Origin: Bacillota bacterium | GTDB lineage: Bacteria > Bacillota_E > Sulfobacillia > Sulfobacillales > JAIMBI01 | NCBI GenBank assembly: GCA_021828405.1 | Contig: JAKARZ010000003.1 | Span: 22,171 to 86,170 of the forward strand | DNA length: 64,000 bases | Direction: 5' to 3' | Shown here: piece after piece, positions 1 to 8,935 of the stretch | Layout of the letters: each line of letters opens with the position of its first letter | Position numbering within the stretch: position 1 is the first letter of the stretch | The notes under the pieces: model-generated | Told to the model about the DNA's origin: nothing | The model's database searches: none | Seen by the model: the letters and a program-made list of their open reading frames with translations, nothing else | Position numbers and translations under genes: made by a program

Positions 1-2
1 TC

Positions 3-1145
3 ATCATCTTGGGACCCGCCGTGATTCGCCAATTTGTCGGCGACGCCCAGTCCGGCCTGGTGCTGTCGGGCCTCACCGCCGTGGGTGCGCTCATCGCCAG
101 CGTGGTGCAGCCACTGGCAGGAGCCATCTCGGACCGGAAAGTGGGGAGCCTCGGGCGTCGGCGGCCTTACATGTTGGTGGGGGTGCCGCTCACGGCGCTG
201 CTGCTGTGGTACATGGGCACCGCCCCTTCCATCCCGCTGTTTGCCGCCGCGTACTTTTTGCTGCAGGTGGTGGCCAACGTGGCGTCTGCCCCGTATCAGG
301 CGCTCATCCCCGACCTTGTGGTGCCCGACCAGCGGGGCACCGCCTCTGGCTACATGGGGCTCATGACCCAGGCGGCCGTCATTGGCGGCGTGGTGATTGC
401 CAGCGCCTTTTCTATCCGCACGGCGTTCGAGGCACTGGCGCTGCTGCAGGTGCTGGGACTCCTCGTGACCGTCGTGGGCGTCCGGGAAGTCCCCCAGCGC
501 ACGGCGGCCGCGCCGTTTCGCTGGCGGACGTTTCTGCAGAGCTTTTGGATCCCCCCCCGTGAGCACAGCGACTGGTGGTGGGTGTTCGGCACCCGCCTCA
601 TGGTGCTCCTGGGGTTTGGCACGCTGGAATACTACCTGAACTATTATCTGGTGTACGTGCAGCATCTGAAAAACCCCAACGGGCCGCTGGAGAGCATCCT
701 CCTGCTGGTCACCATTGGGTCCCTGGTTTCCGTGCTGGTGGCAGGGTGGCTGTCGGATCGGCTCCAGCGGCGTAAGATGATGGTGCGGTGGGGCGGCCTG
801 GTCATGGGGCTGTGCGCGCTGGGCTTCGTGTTTTCCCACGGCATGACCCAGATCCTGGTGCTGGCTGGCCTTTTCGGGGTGGGCTATGGCACCTACCTGT
901 CGACGGATTGGGCGCTGGCCGTCGACGTGCTGCCCAAGGGGCGGGACGCCGCCAAAGACATGGGACTCTGGTCGATCTCGCAGACCCTGTCGCAGACCAT
1001 CGCCACCCTGATTGCGGGCGCCATCCTGGCGGCTCTGGTGTCGAATGCGGGGCTGGCGGTGTCGTACCGGGTACTGTACCTGGTGGCGTTCGTGTACTTC
1101 CTGGTGGGATCGCTGCTGATCGCCAAGGTGAGGAGCGTGCGATAG
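3..1145 (+). CDS. MFS transporter, 5' end outside the window
   Basis: This is a polytopic permease of the major facilitator superfamily in the cytoplasmic membrane, and its substrate cannot be told. The reading frame is open to the left edge of the window, so the first helix is probably missing; a TTG at position 9 is only the first possible internal start. The loop after TM2 reads SDRKVGSLGRRRP, the MFS motif A (D-R-x-G-R-R). A second motif A copy, SDRLQRRK, lies after about TM8, as expected for two six-helix halves. The spacing of motif A and the RRRP end recall sugar carriers of the GPH/SUT type, but this is only a hint. It is followed by transposase debris, so its operon context is lost. 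Confidence 0.85.
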   Translation: MILGPAVIRQFVGDAQSGLVLSGLTAVGALIASVVQPLAGAISDRKVGSLGRRRPYMLVGVPLTALLLWYMGTAPSIPLFAAAYFLLQVVANVASAPYQALIPDLVVPDQRGTASGYMGLMTQAAVIGGVVIASAFSIRTAFEALALLQVLGLLVTVVGVREVPQRTAAAPFRWRTFLQSFWIPPREHSDWWWVFGTRLMVLLGFGTLEYYLNYYLVYVQHLKNPNGPLESILLLVTIGSLVSVLVAGWLSDRLQRRKMMVRWGGLVMGLCALGFVFSHGMTQILVLAGLFGVGYGTYLSTDWALAVDVLPKGRDAAKDMGLWSISQTLSQTIATLIAGAILAALVSNAGLAVSYRVLYLVAFVYFLVGSLLIAKVRSVR

Positions 1146-1385
1146 TCTTTTCGGTCCCTCAAAAGGGCCCGTAACGTGCCGGCCCGCCCCGGGAAAACCT
1201 TTCCGCTAAGCGGTGACAGGCGGACAGACGTGACTGGTCCAGGCCGTCAGAATGCATCGAGCGGATCGGGTGCCCCACCTGACCTTCCAAGAAACGTTTT
1301 TTTGGAGCAGCAGCAGGACAGGACCCTCTCGCCCACCGGGGCGTATTGAGATACCTCCCTGAACGCCCCGGCCCGCTTCGCCCCG

Positions 1386-2068
1386 TTGGCGAAACACTTT
1401 TCGGCGACGCGCAGGCGGCCCACCATCCCGTTGGTCCCCTTTCTGCGCTTGAGCGTGCTGCGCCGTCTGGATGATGTGGGCGACGAGGCGCGCTGCGAGG
1501 ACGTCCGGCACACCCTGCCGTGGGGCCGGTTCTGCCACATCCCGCTCCACGCCGCTGGTCACACTCCACAAAAAAGCTCGGCCCAGAGGGTGTCCACGCG
1601 CTGCATGACGTGCTGGCGCAGCAGGCGCAACGCCGGCACTTGATTCGCAAGCGCCGGCAGCGCCAGGACACGACGGTGGTGGAGAGTGACATCCACTACT
1701 TCACGGACAGCCGCCTCTTAGAAGATGGGGTGCGGAGCGTCGCCCGGACCGGCCGCCCCCCATCGGGCGGCGCAGCAGGGGCTCGGCGGCACCACGCATC
1801 TGCCGGCCCGGGTGGTCAGCGTCGTGGACCCGACGGCCCGGCCGATGTCAAGGGGAAGGTCAGCAAGCCGGTGGAGTTGGACGATAAAGGGGAGACGCCG
1901 GTTGGCAACCGACCCGACATCCGGTTGCTCGCCCCCGCCTTGGTCCGGCATCGGCGGCTGTGTCGGCGCGCCCCGCGCAACGGCGACGCTGCACCGGGCC
2001 TGTACATTCTGGCATTGGCGGCGGACGGTGCGTCGATAGGTCTCTATGAATGGGGCGTGAGGCGCTGA
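1386..2068 (+). pseudogene. Degenerate ISNCY-like transposase
   Basis: Pieces of one transposase appear in different forward frames. Around 1440-1560 one frame reads like the family's N-terminal region (…RFCHIPLHAAG). From about 1575 another frame carries LGPEGVHALHDVL and then DTTVVESDIHYFTDSRLLED, which matches the 'VVE(T/S)DIHYPTDS..L.DG' block of ISNCY-type transposases. Near 1810-1880 the frame changes again for a 'RVVS..DP.ARP...GK..KPVEL' block. The catalytic core is broken by frameshifts and no start or terminal repeats are evident. I infer an old, dead insertion; the family call rests on remembered motifs. Nothing else convincing lies between 1146 and 2228. Confidence 0.6.
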
Positions 2069-2090
2069 CGCCCCGACCCCTGTCGGGGCG
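2069..2090. terminator. Hairpin at the 3' end of the sHdr operon
   Basis: CGCCCCGAC and GTCGGGGCG form a perfect 9-bp stem with a CCCT loop, about 140 bp beyond the stop codon of the last gene of the minus-strand operon. There is no clear T-tract on either side, so a classical Rho-independent terminator is not proven. Confidence 0.4.
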
Positions 2091-2228
2091 CGTCGTGTGT
2101 AGCCAAGCCTGTCCGTGGGGTCGTGGGTATCCTTTGGCCACCGGGGATCCTGCCGCAGGACCCCCACACATCGACACAGGCGGCCCATCCCGCCGTAGCC
2201 AGCGGCTGCGGCCACGGCGCCCGTGTCC

Positions 2229-4241
2229 TCACTCGCTCACCCCCATAGCCATAGCGGCGGGCAGCGGTGTGGCGCGCATGCCCACGGCGGCCGCCAGCAG
2301 TTCCGTCACGTCGGTCACCCGGAGCCGATCATCCACACCGAGTGCGGTGGCCGCGGCATGAAACATCGACACGTCTTTGGGGCAGGCCACCACGAAGTGG
2401 GTGATGCCCGGCAGAGCCAGCGCCTCCCGAATGCGCTGGTTCGCGGGACGCTCCACCATGCCCGACTCATCCATCCAAATGCGACCACCCCCTGCACCGC
2501 AACAAAAGCTTTGCTCGCCGTGGCGGGGCATCTCTCGGAGGTCTACGCCAAGCGCCATGAGGAGCTGGCGCGGAGCCTCGGTTATGTGGTTCCAGCGCCC
2601 GAGGTAGCACGGGTCATGATAGGTGGCGCGGACAGCGACCGGCCGCACGGGCAGGCGGCCCTCCTGAATCAGCTTTAGAAATGCTTCCGTGTAATGGAAC
2701 ACGGGCTTATCGAACCCGAACTTGCGGTATTCGTTCTTGAGGGCGTTCAGCGAGTGCGGGTCGGTGGTGAACACCCGCTGGAACGTGGCTTTCTCCAGGA
2801 CCTTCAGGTTTTTCTGCGCCAGCGTTTCGAACAGGCCGTACTCGCCGATGCGAAGCGCATCGTTGCCGGAGTTCACCTCGCCCTCGTACAGGATGCCAAA
2901 GTCTACGCCGCCACGATTCAACAGCTCGCCGACCAGCGGGGTCATCTCGCGCGCACGAGGGTCTAGCGCGGCAAAGTCGCCTACGAACCAGAGCCAGTCC
3001 ACCGGCTCCTTGCGCGCATCCTTGATAGGGAAGTCCAGTCCCTTCGCCCACTCCGGACGTTTGCGCGCCGGTTGGCCGAACGAGTTGCCCTGCCGCTCCC
3101 AGGCCACCAGCACCTTCTGCGCAGCCGGATCGACATCGCCGTCTTCCAGGAGCGCCGCGCGGAGCCCGGCAATCTTGGGCACGTGCTCGATGAACACCGG
3201 GCAGGCCTTCTGGCAGGCCCCGCATGTGGTGCAAGCCCACAGGGCCTCCCGGGACACCACTCCGCCGGCAAGCGGCGGGGCGTCGGCCGCCGGCCGGCCC
3301 CAGTCACTCACCAGCCGATCCCGCAGATCCAAAATGACCATCTTGGGCGAGAGCGGCTGCCCCGCCGCGTTGGCGGGACACACTTCCTGACAGCGCCCGC
3401 ACTCTGTGCAGGTAAACAGATCCAGCACGTCTTTCCAGCGGAAGTCGTCGAACGAGCGGATGGCCATGGTCTCCTCGGGGGGCGTCTCGACCAGTTCCCC
3501 GATGGGGCGCAGATTGCGGAAAAAGATGTTGGGCACGGCCAGCATAATATGAAAGTGCTTGGAGTACGGGAGGTATGCGAGGAATCCAAACACCACCCCG
3601 ATATCCATCAGGTAACCCACTGTGTAGCCCACCAAGGCCCCCGTCGGCGTGGTCCAGCCCAACGTCCGCCACAGGTGGTACAGCGCGTTGCCGAGAAACT
3701 GGCTTGGGAGCGACGGGTCCGCCACGTGGAAAAACGACGCAGCGACCACCGGGTAGAACGACTCATGGACCACGATGCCCACCACGATGATCGCAATGAG
3801 GACCAAAATCAGGTAGGCATCCCGCTCATCGGAGCCGTGGAAGCGGGCCGGCCGCAGCACGGCCCGATTGTACACGGCCATCAGCACGCCAATCAGGACC
3901 AGCGCGACCCACACATTGACCGCCAAGCTGAGCCACGGCCCGATGCCGAATCCCGGCGCAAATACCTGGCCGATGGTGCCCACGATGTCGAGGAACAGCA
4001 CCACGAATCCGCTGAAGATAAAGTAGTGCAGGATGCCGGAAAAAGGGATGCGGACCATGCGGCGATGACCGAACACATGGGTTCCCACGGAGAGGAGCCG
4101 CTCGCCGATCCGATCCCACCGCACGACGGGCCGGGTCCGCCGCATGACGGTCCAGATCGCCCGGCCCCGCACCGCAAGAACCCCAACGCTGGCCAGAGCC
4201 AGGACGATGGTGGCGGCCATCAACACGGTCCGCAGCGTCAT
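2229..4241 (-). CDS. EtfAB:menaquinone oxidoreductase (EMO / FadF-like membrane Fe-S protein)
   Basis: It probably receives electrons from EtfAB and delivers them to menaquinone in the cytoplasmic membrane. The 670-residue protein begins with about six hydrophobic helices (residues 1-230, NarI-like cytochrome b type). Two [4Fe-4S] motifs follow, CTECGRCQEVCP near 278 and CTTCGACQKACP near 337, and then an HdrD-like C-terminal part. Only the second cysteine-rich domain is canonical (HDPCYLG, then FCCGAGGG near 579); the first lacks its CCG motif. The start is an ATG one base after the etfA stop, so translation is coupled. It is the last gene of the sHdr operon, which suggests that it links sulfur oxidation to the quinone pool. 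An alternative role with an acyl-CoA dehydrogenase is less likely from the context. Confidence 0.88.
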   Translation of the reverse strand: MTLRTVLMAATIVLALASVGVLAVRGRAIWTVMRRTRPVVRWDRIGERLLSVGTHVFGHRRMVRIPFSGILHYFIFSGFVVLFLDIVGTIGQVFAPGFGIGPWLSLAVNVWVALVLIGVLMAVYNRAVLRPARFHGSDERDAYLILVLIAIIVVGIVVHESFYPVVAASFFHVADPSLPSQFLGNALYHLWRTLGWTTPTGALVGYTVGYLMDIGVVFGFLAYLPYSKHFHIMLAVPNIFFRNLRPIGELVETPPEETMAIRSFDDFRWKDVLDLFTCTECGRCQEVCPANAAGQPLSPKMVILDLRDRLVSDWGRPAADAPPLAGGVVSREALWACTTCGACQKACPVFIEHVPKIAGLRAALLEDGDVDPAAQKVLVAWERQGNSFGQPARKRPEWAKGLDFPIKDARKEPVDWLWFVGDFAALDPRAREMTPLVGELLNRGGVDFGILYEGEVNSGNDALRIGEYGLFETLAQKNLKVLEKATFQRVFTTDPHSLNALKNEYRKFGFDKPVFHYTEAFLKLIQEGRLPVRPVAVRATYHDPCYLGRWNHITEAPRQLLMALGVDLREMPRHGEQSFCCGAGGGRIWMDESGMVERPANQRIREALALPGITHFVVACPKDVSMFHAAATALGVDDRLRVTDVTELLAAAVGMRATPLPAAMAMGVSE

Positions 4242-4242
4242 G

Positions 4243-5193
4243 CTAGTCCGCCTCCCCCAGACGCTCCGTCAGGAGCGGCATCAGTTCCAAGATGTCGCAG
4301 GTGGCTCCGTAGTGGGCCACCTCGAAGATCGGGGCCGCCGGGTCGCTGTTGATGGCGACGATAATCTCGCTGTCTTTCATCCCCTGCAGGTGCTCGGGCG
4401 CCCCGCTGATGCCGAGCGCCAAATACAGCTTGGGCTTGACGGTCTGCCCCGACTTGCCCACCTGCCGCGCCCGAGGCAGCCAGCCCGCATCCACCACCGG
4501 CCGCGAGCAGCTCACCACCGCACCCAAAGCCGCCGCCAGCTCATCCGCCAGCTCCAGGTTGTCCGGATCCTGGATACCGCGGCCCACACTTACGAGCACA
4601 TCGGCCCGGGTAATGTCCACGTCTCCGGTTTCCGGCTCAATCGTCCGCACCAGCTCCATCGCGGACGCGGGCGCCACCGCTACGTCGCGCACCGGTGTCC
4701 CGCCCCCCGCCGCCCCATCCGCTGGCCAGGAGCCGGGCAAGACGGTCAGCACCGAACCCTCCGGCACCGCCACCTCCGCCACCAGTTTTCCGGCATACAC
4801 CTGACTGGCGGCAGTGAACTCCCCGCCCTCGGCTGCCGTGAGGCTGGTCACGTAGGCCACCATGGGGCGGCCCTCGGCCGCTGCCGTGGCCGCGCCCAGG
4901 TCCATGCCCAGGGTGGTGTTGGCCAGCAGCACCAATCCGGCCGATGTGTCGCGCACCACCTGGCGCAGTCCGGCTTCCGCCAGAGTGGGCACGTAGGGGT
5001 CGGCGCCTGCCACCAACACGGCCTCATCGGCGCCCGATGCCGCCAGGGGCCCTCGGGCCGCCTCACCAAACCCCAGCGCCACAACCCGTGTCGAGCGCGC
5101 CTCGGCCAGTTGGCGCGCGCGCGTCAGCAACTCCGCGGTCGCGGGGCTCAGGGCCTCGTTTTGCAGCTCGGCCACGACGATAATCGGTCCCAT
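4243..5193 (-). CDS. etfA: Electron transfer flavoprotein, alpha subunit
   Basis: This is the FAD-binding subunit of the EtfAB heterodimer. The 316-residue length is normal. The C-terminal FAD domain shows SGQTVKPKLYLALGISGAPEH (about 240-260), then INSDPAAPIFEVAHYG, the typical ETF-alpha signature. The N-terminal half has the alternating ETF alpha/beta Rossmann-like domain. The start ATG lies 4 bp after the etfB stop and 1 bp separates its stop from the EMO start, so the three genes form a coupled unit. Placed after hdr, lbpA and tusA genes, this Etf is inferred to accept electrons from the sHdr complex rather than from fatty-acid oxidation. Confidence 0.95.
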   Translation of the reverse strand: MGPIIVVAELQNEALSPATAELLTRARQLAEARSTRVVALGFGEAARGPLAASGADEAVLVAGADPYVPTLAEAGLRQVVRDTSAGLVLLANTTLGMDLGAATAAAEGRPMVAYVTSLTAAEGGEFTAASQVYAGKLVAEVAVPEGSVLTVLPGSWPADGAAGGGTPVRDVAVAPASAMELVRTIEPETGDVDITRADVLVSVGRGIQDPDNLELADELAAALGAVVSCSRPVVDAGWLPRARQVGKSGQTVKPKLYLALGISGAPEHLQGMKDSEIIVAINSDPAAPIFEVAHYGATCDILELMPLLTERLGEAD

Positions 5194-5197
5194 GTCA

Positions 5198-5965
5198 TCA
5201 GCTCCTTAAGTGCTGTTCGTCAAGCAAAGCCATCAGGGCGGCGGCCACCTGTTCCGCATCCCCTTCCCACATGATGGCATGCCCCTGCGCCTCGGGCCGC
5301 GAGAGCCGCCGCACGGCCAGCGTCGACTCTTCCGACGGCTCACTGGCCGACACCTCCTCCAGCGCCGCGGAGCGAGACACTTGGCGAATGCGGGCGATGG
5401 GCACGTAGCGCGGGGGCTTTTTCGCCGCCTGAACCCCCAGCACCAGGGGGGTGGCCGACCGAAACTCCGCCATGCGGCCGCCGGCGTACTCCTGCACAAA
5501 GCTCACCTGTCCGGAGCCCACCGCCACGTCGCGCACCACCGAGGCGTGCGGCCACCCCAGCATCCCGCCCAGCAGGCCGGCTATCTGCCCATCCAGGTCA
5601 TCCACCGCCTGGACCCCCGTCATCACCAGGTCGTACCCGGCACCGGCCAGATAATCCGCCAGGATGCGCGCCCGCTGCCGACCGGCAAGCGTTCGGTCGT
5701 AGTCACCCACCAACTTGACGGCGCAGTCGGCCCCCTTGGCCAGCGCGGCGTACAGCATGTTGTCCACGTCGCCAGTGTCGAGGGCCACCGCCGACACATG
5801 CGCCCCAGAAGCCTCCTTTAGGAGCAGCGCCTCTTCGAGAGCTTGGTCGTCCCACTCACTGGGCACATAGCTCAGGTCGTCGACGGCCAGCGCACGACCC
5901 GACTCGTCCAGCTCCAACTCCTCCACCAGATCGGGGACGTCCTTTACCAGCACGGCAATGCGCAC
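5198..5965 (-). CDS. etfB: Electron transfer flavoprotein, beta subunit
   Basis: Partner of EtfA. The protein begins VRIAVLVKDVPD and contains the AMP/adenine-binding ETF-beta region (VMTGVQAVDDLDGQIAGLLGG…). The frame is open upstream, but a GTG at 5965 sits 7 bp after AGGAGG (5973-5978), and a second GTG at 5968 is only 4 bp away, so I chose 5965 (255 residues, a normal length). It follows the GAF-domain gene by 16 bp and precedes etfA by 4 bp, inside the sHdr operon. Confidence 0.94.
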   Translation of the reverse strand: MRIAVLVKDVPDLVEELELDESGRALAVDDLSYVPSEWDDQALEEALLLKEASGAHVSAVALDTGDVDNMLYAALAKGADCAVKLVGDYDRTLAGRQRARILADYLAGAGYDLVMTGVQAVDDLDGQIAGLLGGMLGWPHASVVRDVAVGSGQVSFVQEYAGGRMAEFRSATPLVLGVQAAKKPPRYVPIARIRQVSRSAALEEVSASEPSEESTLAVRRLSRPEAQGHAIMWEGDAEQVAAALMALLDEQHLRS

Positions 5966-5981
5966 CACGAACCCTCCTCTT

Positions 5982-6527
5982 TCACCCTGGTCGCTCTCGG
6001 TTCCCCTCAGCTTCCCCCGCCGTGGCGACGGGTGGCCACCGCTGGGCAGCCAATTCCGCCACCTGCTGAACCAACTCCACGTCTTCCGCGGCAAACGCCT
6101 CACGCTCGGACGCCAACAGCACGAAAATAGCCAGCACGCCGCCGCGCGTCACCGGCACCGCCACCGCTGACTCCCCGACGGGATTGTCCAAGCGATGCCC
6201 GTGAAACAGGCGCAACACCGGTACGATCTGCACCACGCGATCCGCGGCGGCCGTGCCGACCAGCCCCTGATGCCATGGCACCGTGAGCGCCACGGGCGCC
6301 CCCTGGTGGGCAGCCAGCGCCAGCCGACTGCCCTGTGGTGCAGAAACATACAGGCTCGCACTGACCAGCGACGGCCGCGCCCGCCACAAAACCGCGCACA
6401 CCCCCTGCAGGCGGCTGGGCCACGGAGCCGCCTCGACGTCCAGCACCACCCGGGCCGCCTCGGCCACATCACGGGCGGCGGTCTCGGGCCCGATGGCCAA
6501 GGCGGCGGCCAGTTCGCGGTCGGGCAT
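5982..6527 (-). CDS. GAF-domain protein inside the sHdr operon
   Basis: The 181-residue soluble protein has a single GAF-like domain over roughly residues 45-170: AHQGAP, then QGLVGTAAADRVVQI, then GESAVAVPVTRGGVLAIFVL and a closing helix VELVQQVAELAA. No kinase, GGDEF or HTH domain follows, so it would act as a small ligand or redox sensor, or as a partner protein. It has only one obvious cysteine, so a GAF-bound Fe-S cluster is not expected. Its start codon overlaps the dsrE stop by one base (TGATG), which shows translational coupling. I know of no established role for such a gene in sulfur oxidation. Confidence 0.75.
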   Translation of the reverse strand: MPDRELAAALAIGPETAARDVAEAARVVLDVEAAPWPSRLQGVCAVLWRARPSLVSASLYVSAPQGSRLALAAHQGAPVALTVPWHQGLVGTAAADRVVQIVPVLRLFHGHRLDNPVGESAVAVPVTRGGVLAIFVLLASEREAFAAEDVELVQQVAELAAQRWPPVATAGEAEGNRERPG

Positions 6528-6907
6528 CAGAACGTGATGACGACGTCCGCCTCCGCGGCCATCTCATTCAGTGCGGTCCCCCCCACCACGCCGGACACCT
6601 CGACAAGGTCGTCCAGGGTGCAGTCGTTCAGGTCCAAGCTCGGAGCACAGACGTAAAATTCTACCCCGGCCTCTCGCGCTTGGTCCATGAAAAACTGCAG
6701 CGTGGATCCCTGCCCGTACCCTTTGATGTAGAGAGATTCCGCCGCCCCACGCTTCAGGAGGCTGGTGGCGGTGATGGTGAACACCATCCGCGACTCCCCA
6801 TCCATCAGCGCGGCCGTCGTCGCCAGAAAGAACGGCGACGCCGACCTCTCCGGGGCTTCGACGCCCGTGGTGAGAATGTAGAGAAACTTCTTGGTCTCGT
6901 CAGCCAT
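6527..6907 (-). CDS. dsrE: DsrE-family sulfur carrier
   Basis: A small cytoplasmic DsrE/DsrF-like protein of 126 residues. The fold signature is a beta strand with FLYILTTG, a helix with FFLATTAALMDG, and a single likely persulfide-carrying cysteine near residue 87 (FYVCAPSLDLN). DsrE-type proteins pass sulfane sulfur with TusA, whose gene lies 45 bp upstream; both sit between the lipoate ligase and the etf genes. The ribosome binding site is GGAGG before ATG. It is distinct from the DsrE2-like protein at the head of the operon and from the third DsrE at 26650-27030. Confidence 0.9.
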   Translation of the reverse strand: MADETKKFLYILTTGVEAPERSASPFFLATTAALMDGESRMVFTITATSLLKRGAAESLYIKGYGQGSTLQFFMDQAREAGVEFYVCAPSLDLNDCTLDDLVEVSGVVGGTALNEMAAEADVVITF

Positions 6908-6952
6908 TGACTGCCTCCGTCCTGTCGTTCACCGCTCCTGGTCCATCGTAGT

Positions 6953-7213
6953 TCATTTGGTCCGGCGGATGTGAAACCGAAACACGGGGCCGTCCTGCTG
7001 CGACAGCAGCAACTCGTGGCCGGTCGCGTTGGCAAACGCCTTGAAGTCGGCCATGGAACCTGGGTCCGTGCACTCTACCTCCACCACCTGACCCACTTCG
7101 ACCCCCATGATCCCCTTCTTGGCCCTGACGACCGGCAGCGGGCAGGCCAGCCCCTTGGCATCGATGTGGGCCGCCACCTCTACACTTTGAATCGCGTCTT
7201 GCATCTCATCCAT
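6953..7213 (-). CDS. tusA: TusA sulfurtransferase
   Basis: An 86-residue TusA/SirA-family protein that accepts and donates sulfane sulfur through one cysteine. The CPxP motif is DAKGLACPLPVVRAKKG, with the active cysteine at residue 24. The C-terminal half has the expected sheet-helix-sheet (VVEVECTDPGSMADFKAFA). AAGGGAG lies 9 bp before the chosen ATG; a second ATG four codons in is possible. In sHdr organisms TusA feeds sulfur toward the Hdr complex. It is the first carrier gene after the lipoate ligase and pairs with the dsrE gene that follows. Confidence 0.95.
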   Translation of the reverse strand: MDEMQDAIQSVEVAAHIDAKGLACPLPVVRAKKGIMGVEVGQVVEVECTDPGSMADFKAFANATGHELLLSQQDGPVFRFHIRRTK

Positions 7214-7268
7214 CGCGATCAGCTCCCTTCTTGTGACAACAGATCAAGCCACCGATACCGCCCCTTCG

Positions 7269-8387
7269 TCACGGACCCGCACGGGCGCCTCCCGCGGCGC
7301 GATGGGGCTCAAGGATCCCTGAGGGATCGATGGCGACCGCCTGGGCCCAGGCGCGGCCCACGTCGGCCGCCGTAACGCCCGGCACACTGACGGTCGCCCA
7401 CGCGCGCTCCAACCGCGGGAGATAGGCGTCGGGCGACATCGGCGATCCCACGACCGCCCGGGCCACCCCCGCCAAGCCGTCGCCCGGCTCCACCAGGAAG
7501 TCGCCGGCCAACAGCAGGTCGTCAACCCTCCCCTCCCGCTCGCGCACGATGACCCGCACCAATCCCCCGGGCGCCTTGGCCAGGCCCTCGTACAGGCGCA
7601 CGCCCTCACGGATCTTGACGCCTGCCTGGACCCACCCCTCGGTGGACCCGTACGCATACACGAACGCGGGGTCGAACAGGAGCTCCGCATAGTGGCGGGA
7701 AGCCGCCTCTTCCTCGGGCGTCAAGGATCCGCTGTGCACGGGCTCGCCGAGGCGCTCCCCGAACGCCTCCACCAAGAGGGCCACGGCCTCATCGCGCGGC
7801 GGCATGGCGCTCCCGAGCTGCGCGCGCATCGTGGTCATGTAGTCGCGGAGGCTGGTGAGCATTTTGCCGCGGAACTTCTCCGAGGGCAGCGCCAGCACCC
7901 TGGTCATGGTGTCGACGTCAAAGTCAAACATCAGGCTGCCCACAATGGCCAGGGCCCCCTCCAGCGTGACCGCCCCGGTTCCCCCGATCTTCTGGGCCCC
8001 CACCACGATGTCGTTGACGGGCCGATGCTCGGCCGCGATCCCCATGCGCCGGTAGGCATCCACCGGCGCGCCGAGGCACCGGGCGTACACCGACTGGACC
8101 GGCTCGCCGCCGCGGGGCTGGATGAGGTGCCAAAACACCTGGCCATGATCCAGCAGCACGGCGCCCCCGCCCACCATGCGTCGGGCCACCGGAATGTCGT
8201 GCGCGGCGCAGTAGTCCCGATTGACGTCCCGAGCGGCCACCTGATGGTAGCCCACACAGACATACGGGCCGTCCGGGCTGACCGTGATGAGGGTAGGTTC
8301 ATCCCCCGCGCCCATGGTGTGGGCCACCCCATGATACACAGCCTGAGACATGGGGCGCGACACCGTGCCGAGATCCACATGCCTCAT
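7269..8387 (-). CDS. Lipoate-protein ligase (sLpl type)
   Basis: It should attach lipoate or octanoate to the lysine of the two LbpA proteins encoded just upstream. The catalytic domain shows the lipoyl/biotinyl ligase motif RRMVGGGAVLLD (about 69-80) and QKIGGTGAV with the conserved lysine near 133. At 372 residues it also has a C-terminal accessory domain (about 255-350, GGLVRVIVREREGRVDDLLL), so both LplA-type parts are in one chain. Lipoate ligases of this kind are a known companion of sHdr-lbpA loci. No lipoyl synthase (LipA or LipS1/S2) is present in the window, so sulfur insertion into octanoate must be encoded elsewhere. Confidence 0.92.
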   Translation of the reverse strand: MRHVDLGTVSRPMSQAVYHGVAHTMGAGDEPTLITVSPDGPYVCVGYHQVAARDVNRDYCAAHDIPVARRMVGGGAVLLDHGQVFWHLIQPRGGEPVQSVYARCLGAPVDAYRRMGIAAEHRPVNDIVVGAQKIGGTGAVTLEGALAIVGSLMFDFDVDTMTRVLALPSEKFRGKMLTSLRDYMTTMRAQLGSAMPPRDEAVALLVEAFGERLGEPVHSGSLTPEEEAASRHYAELLFDPAFVYAYGSTEGWVQAGVKIREGVRLYEGLAKAPGGLVRVIVREREGRVDDLLLAGDFLVEPGDGLAGVARAVVGSPMSPDAYLPRLERAWATVSVPGVTAADVGRAWAQAVAIDPSGILEPHRAAGGARAGP

Positions 8388-8447
8388 GACGCTCCTCCTC
8401 TCTCCGCCTCGCTCAGCCTTGGTGCCGCCGCGGTCACACGCCCGGCA

Positions 8448-8909
8448 TCAGGGGCCGGGATCGGCGCAGCGCAGACATGTGAGGCCCTCCGCCTCAAGCC
8501 GGGCGCGATACGGATCGACGGCGTCGGGTCCGTGCTGGAGCCCGCTGGCTTCCCACGCCTCCCGACCCACGTCGGGGCGAAACGTGATCAACCACCCCTC
8601 GCCATAGGGATCCCGATTCACCAGCGCGGGATCCGCCAGCACGGCCGGATTGGCGTCCACCACCGTGCCCGCGAGCGGTGCGGGCACGGGGCCGACCCAC
8701 TTCCCCGACTCCACCGTCGCCACGCTCTGTCCCGCACGCACCGGTTTGTGCGCCCGCACGCGCAGGTACAAGAGCTTACCCGCCCGCGTCTGCGCGGGGT
8801 CGGTCATCCCGAGCCGCACGGTGCCATCCGGCTGCTCCTCGAGCCATACGTCCTGGTCGACCCGGTACCAAAGATGGTCCGGCAGCTCACAGGCAAAGAC
8901 GAAGGCCAT
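8448..8909 (-). CDS. lbpA: Lipoate-binding protein LbpA, second copy
   Basis: A GcvH-like lipoyl-carrier protein of 153 residues. The lipoyl-lysine motif is ATVESGKWVGPVPAPLAG with Lys70, in the ESGK form rather than the ESVKA seen in glycine-cleavage H proteins. The frame is open further upstream, but the ATG at 8909 has AAGGAGGGGAGG in front of it. No glycine-cleavage gene is nearby; the neighbours are the first lbpA (26 bp upstream) and the lipoate ligase. LbpA proteins are the lipoylated substrate carriers of the sHdr pathway. The C-terminus ends in a Cys-rich tail (EGLTCLRCADPGP) that is absent from the first copy. Confidence 0.9.
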   Translation of the reverse strand: MAFVFACELPDHLWYRVDQDVWLEEQPDGTVRLGMTDPAQTRAGKLLYLRVRAHKPVRAGQSVATVESGKWVGPVPAPLAGTVVDANPAVLADPALVNRDPYGEGWLITFRPDVGREAWEASGLQHGPDAVDPYRARLEAEGLTCLRCADPGP

Positions 8910-8935
8910 GCCCTCCCCTCCTTTCGCAGCTCGTC

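Noticed and set aside
3072..4352. Long plus-strand open frame of over 400 codons opposite the EMO gene
   Set aside because: It is a GC-rich antisense shadow: His/Gln/Arg-rich, no motif, no ribosome binding site, and fully covered by a clear protein gene on the other strand.
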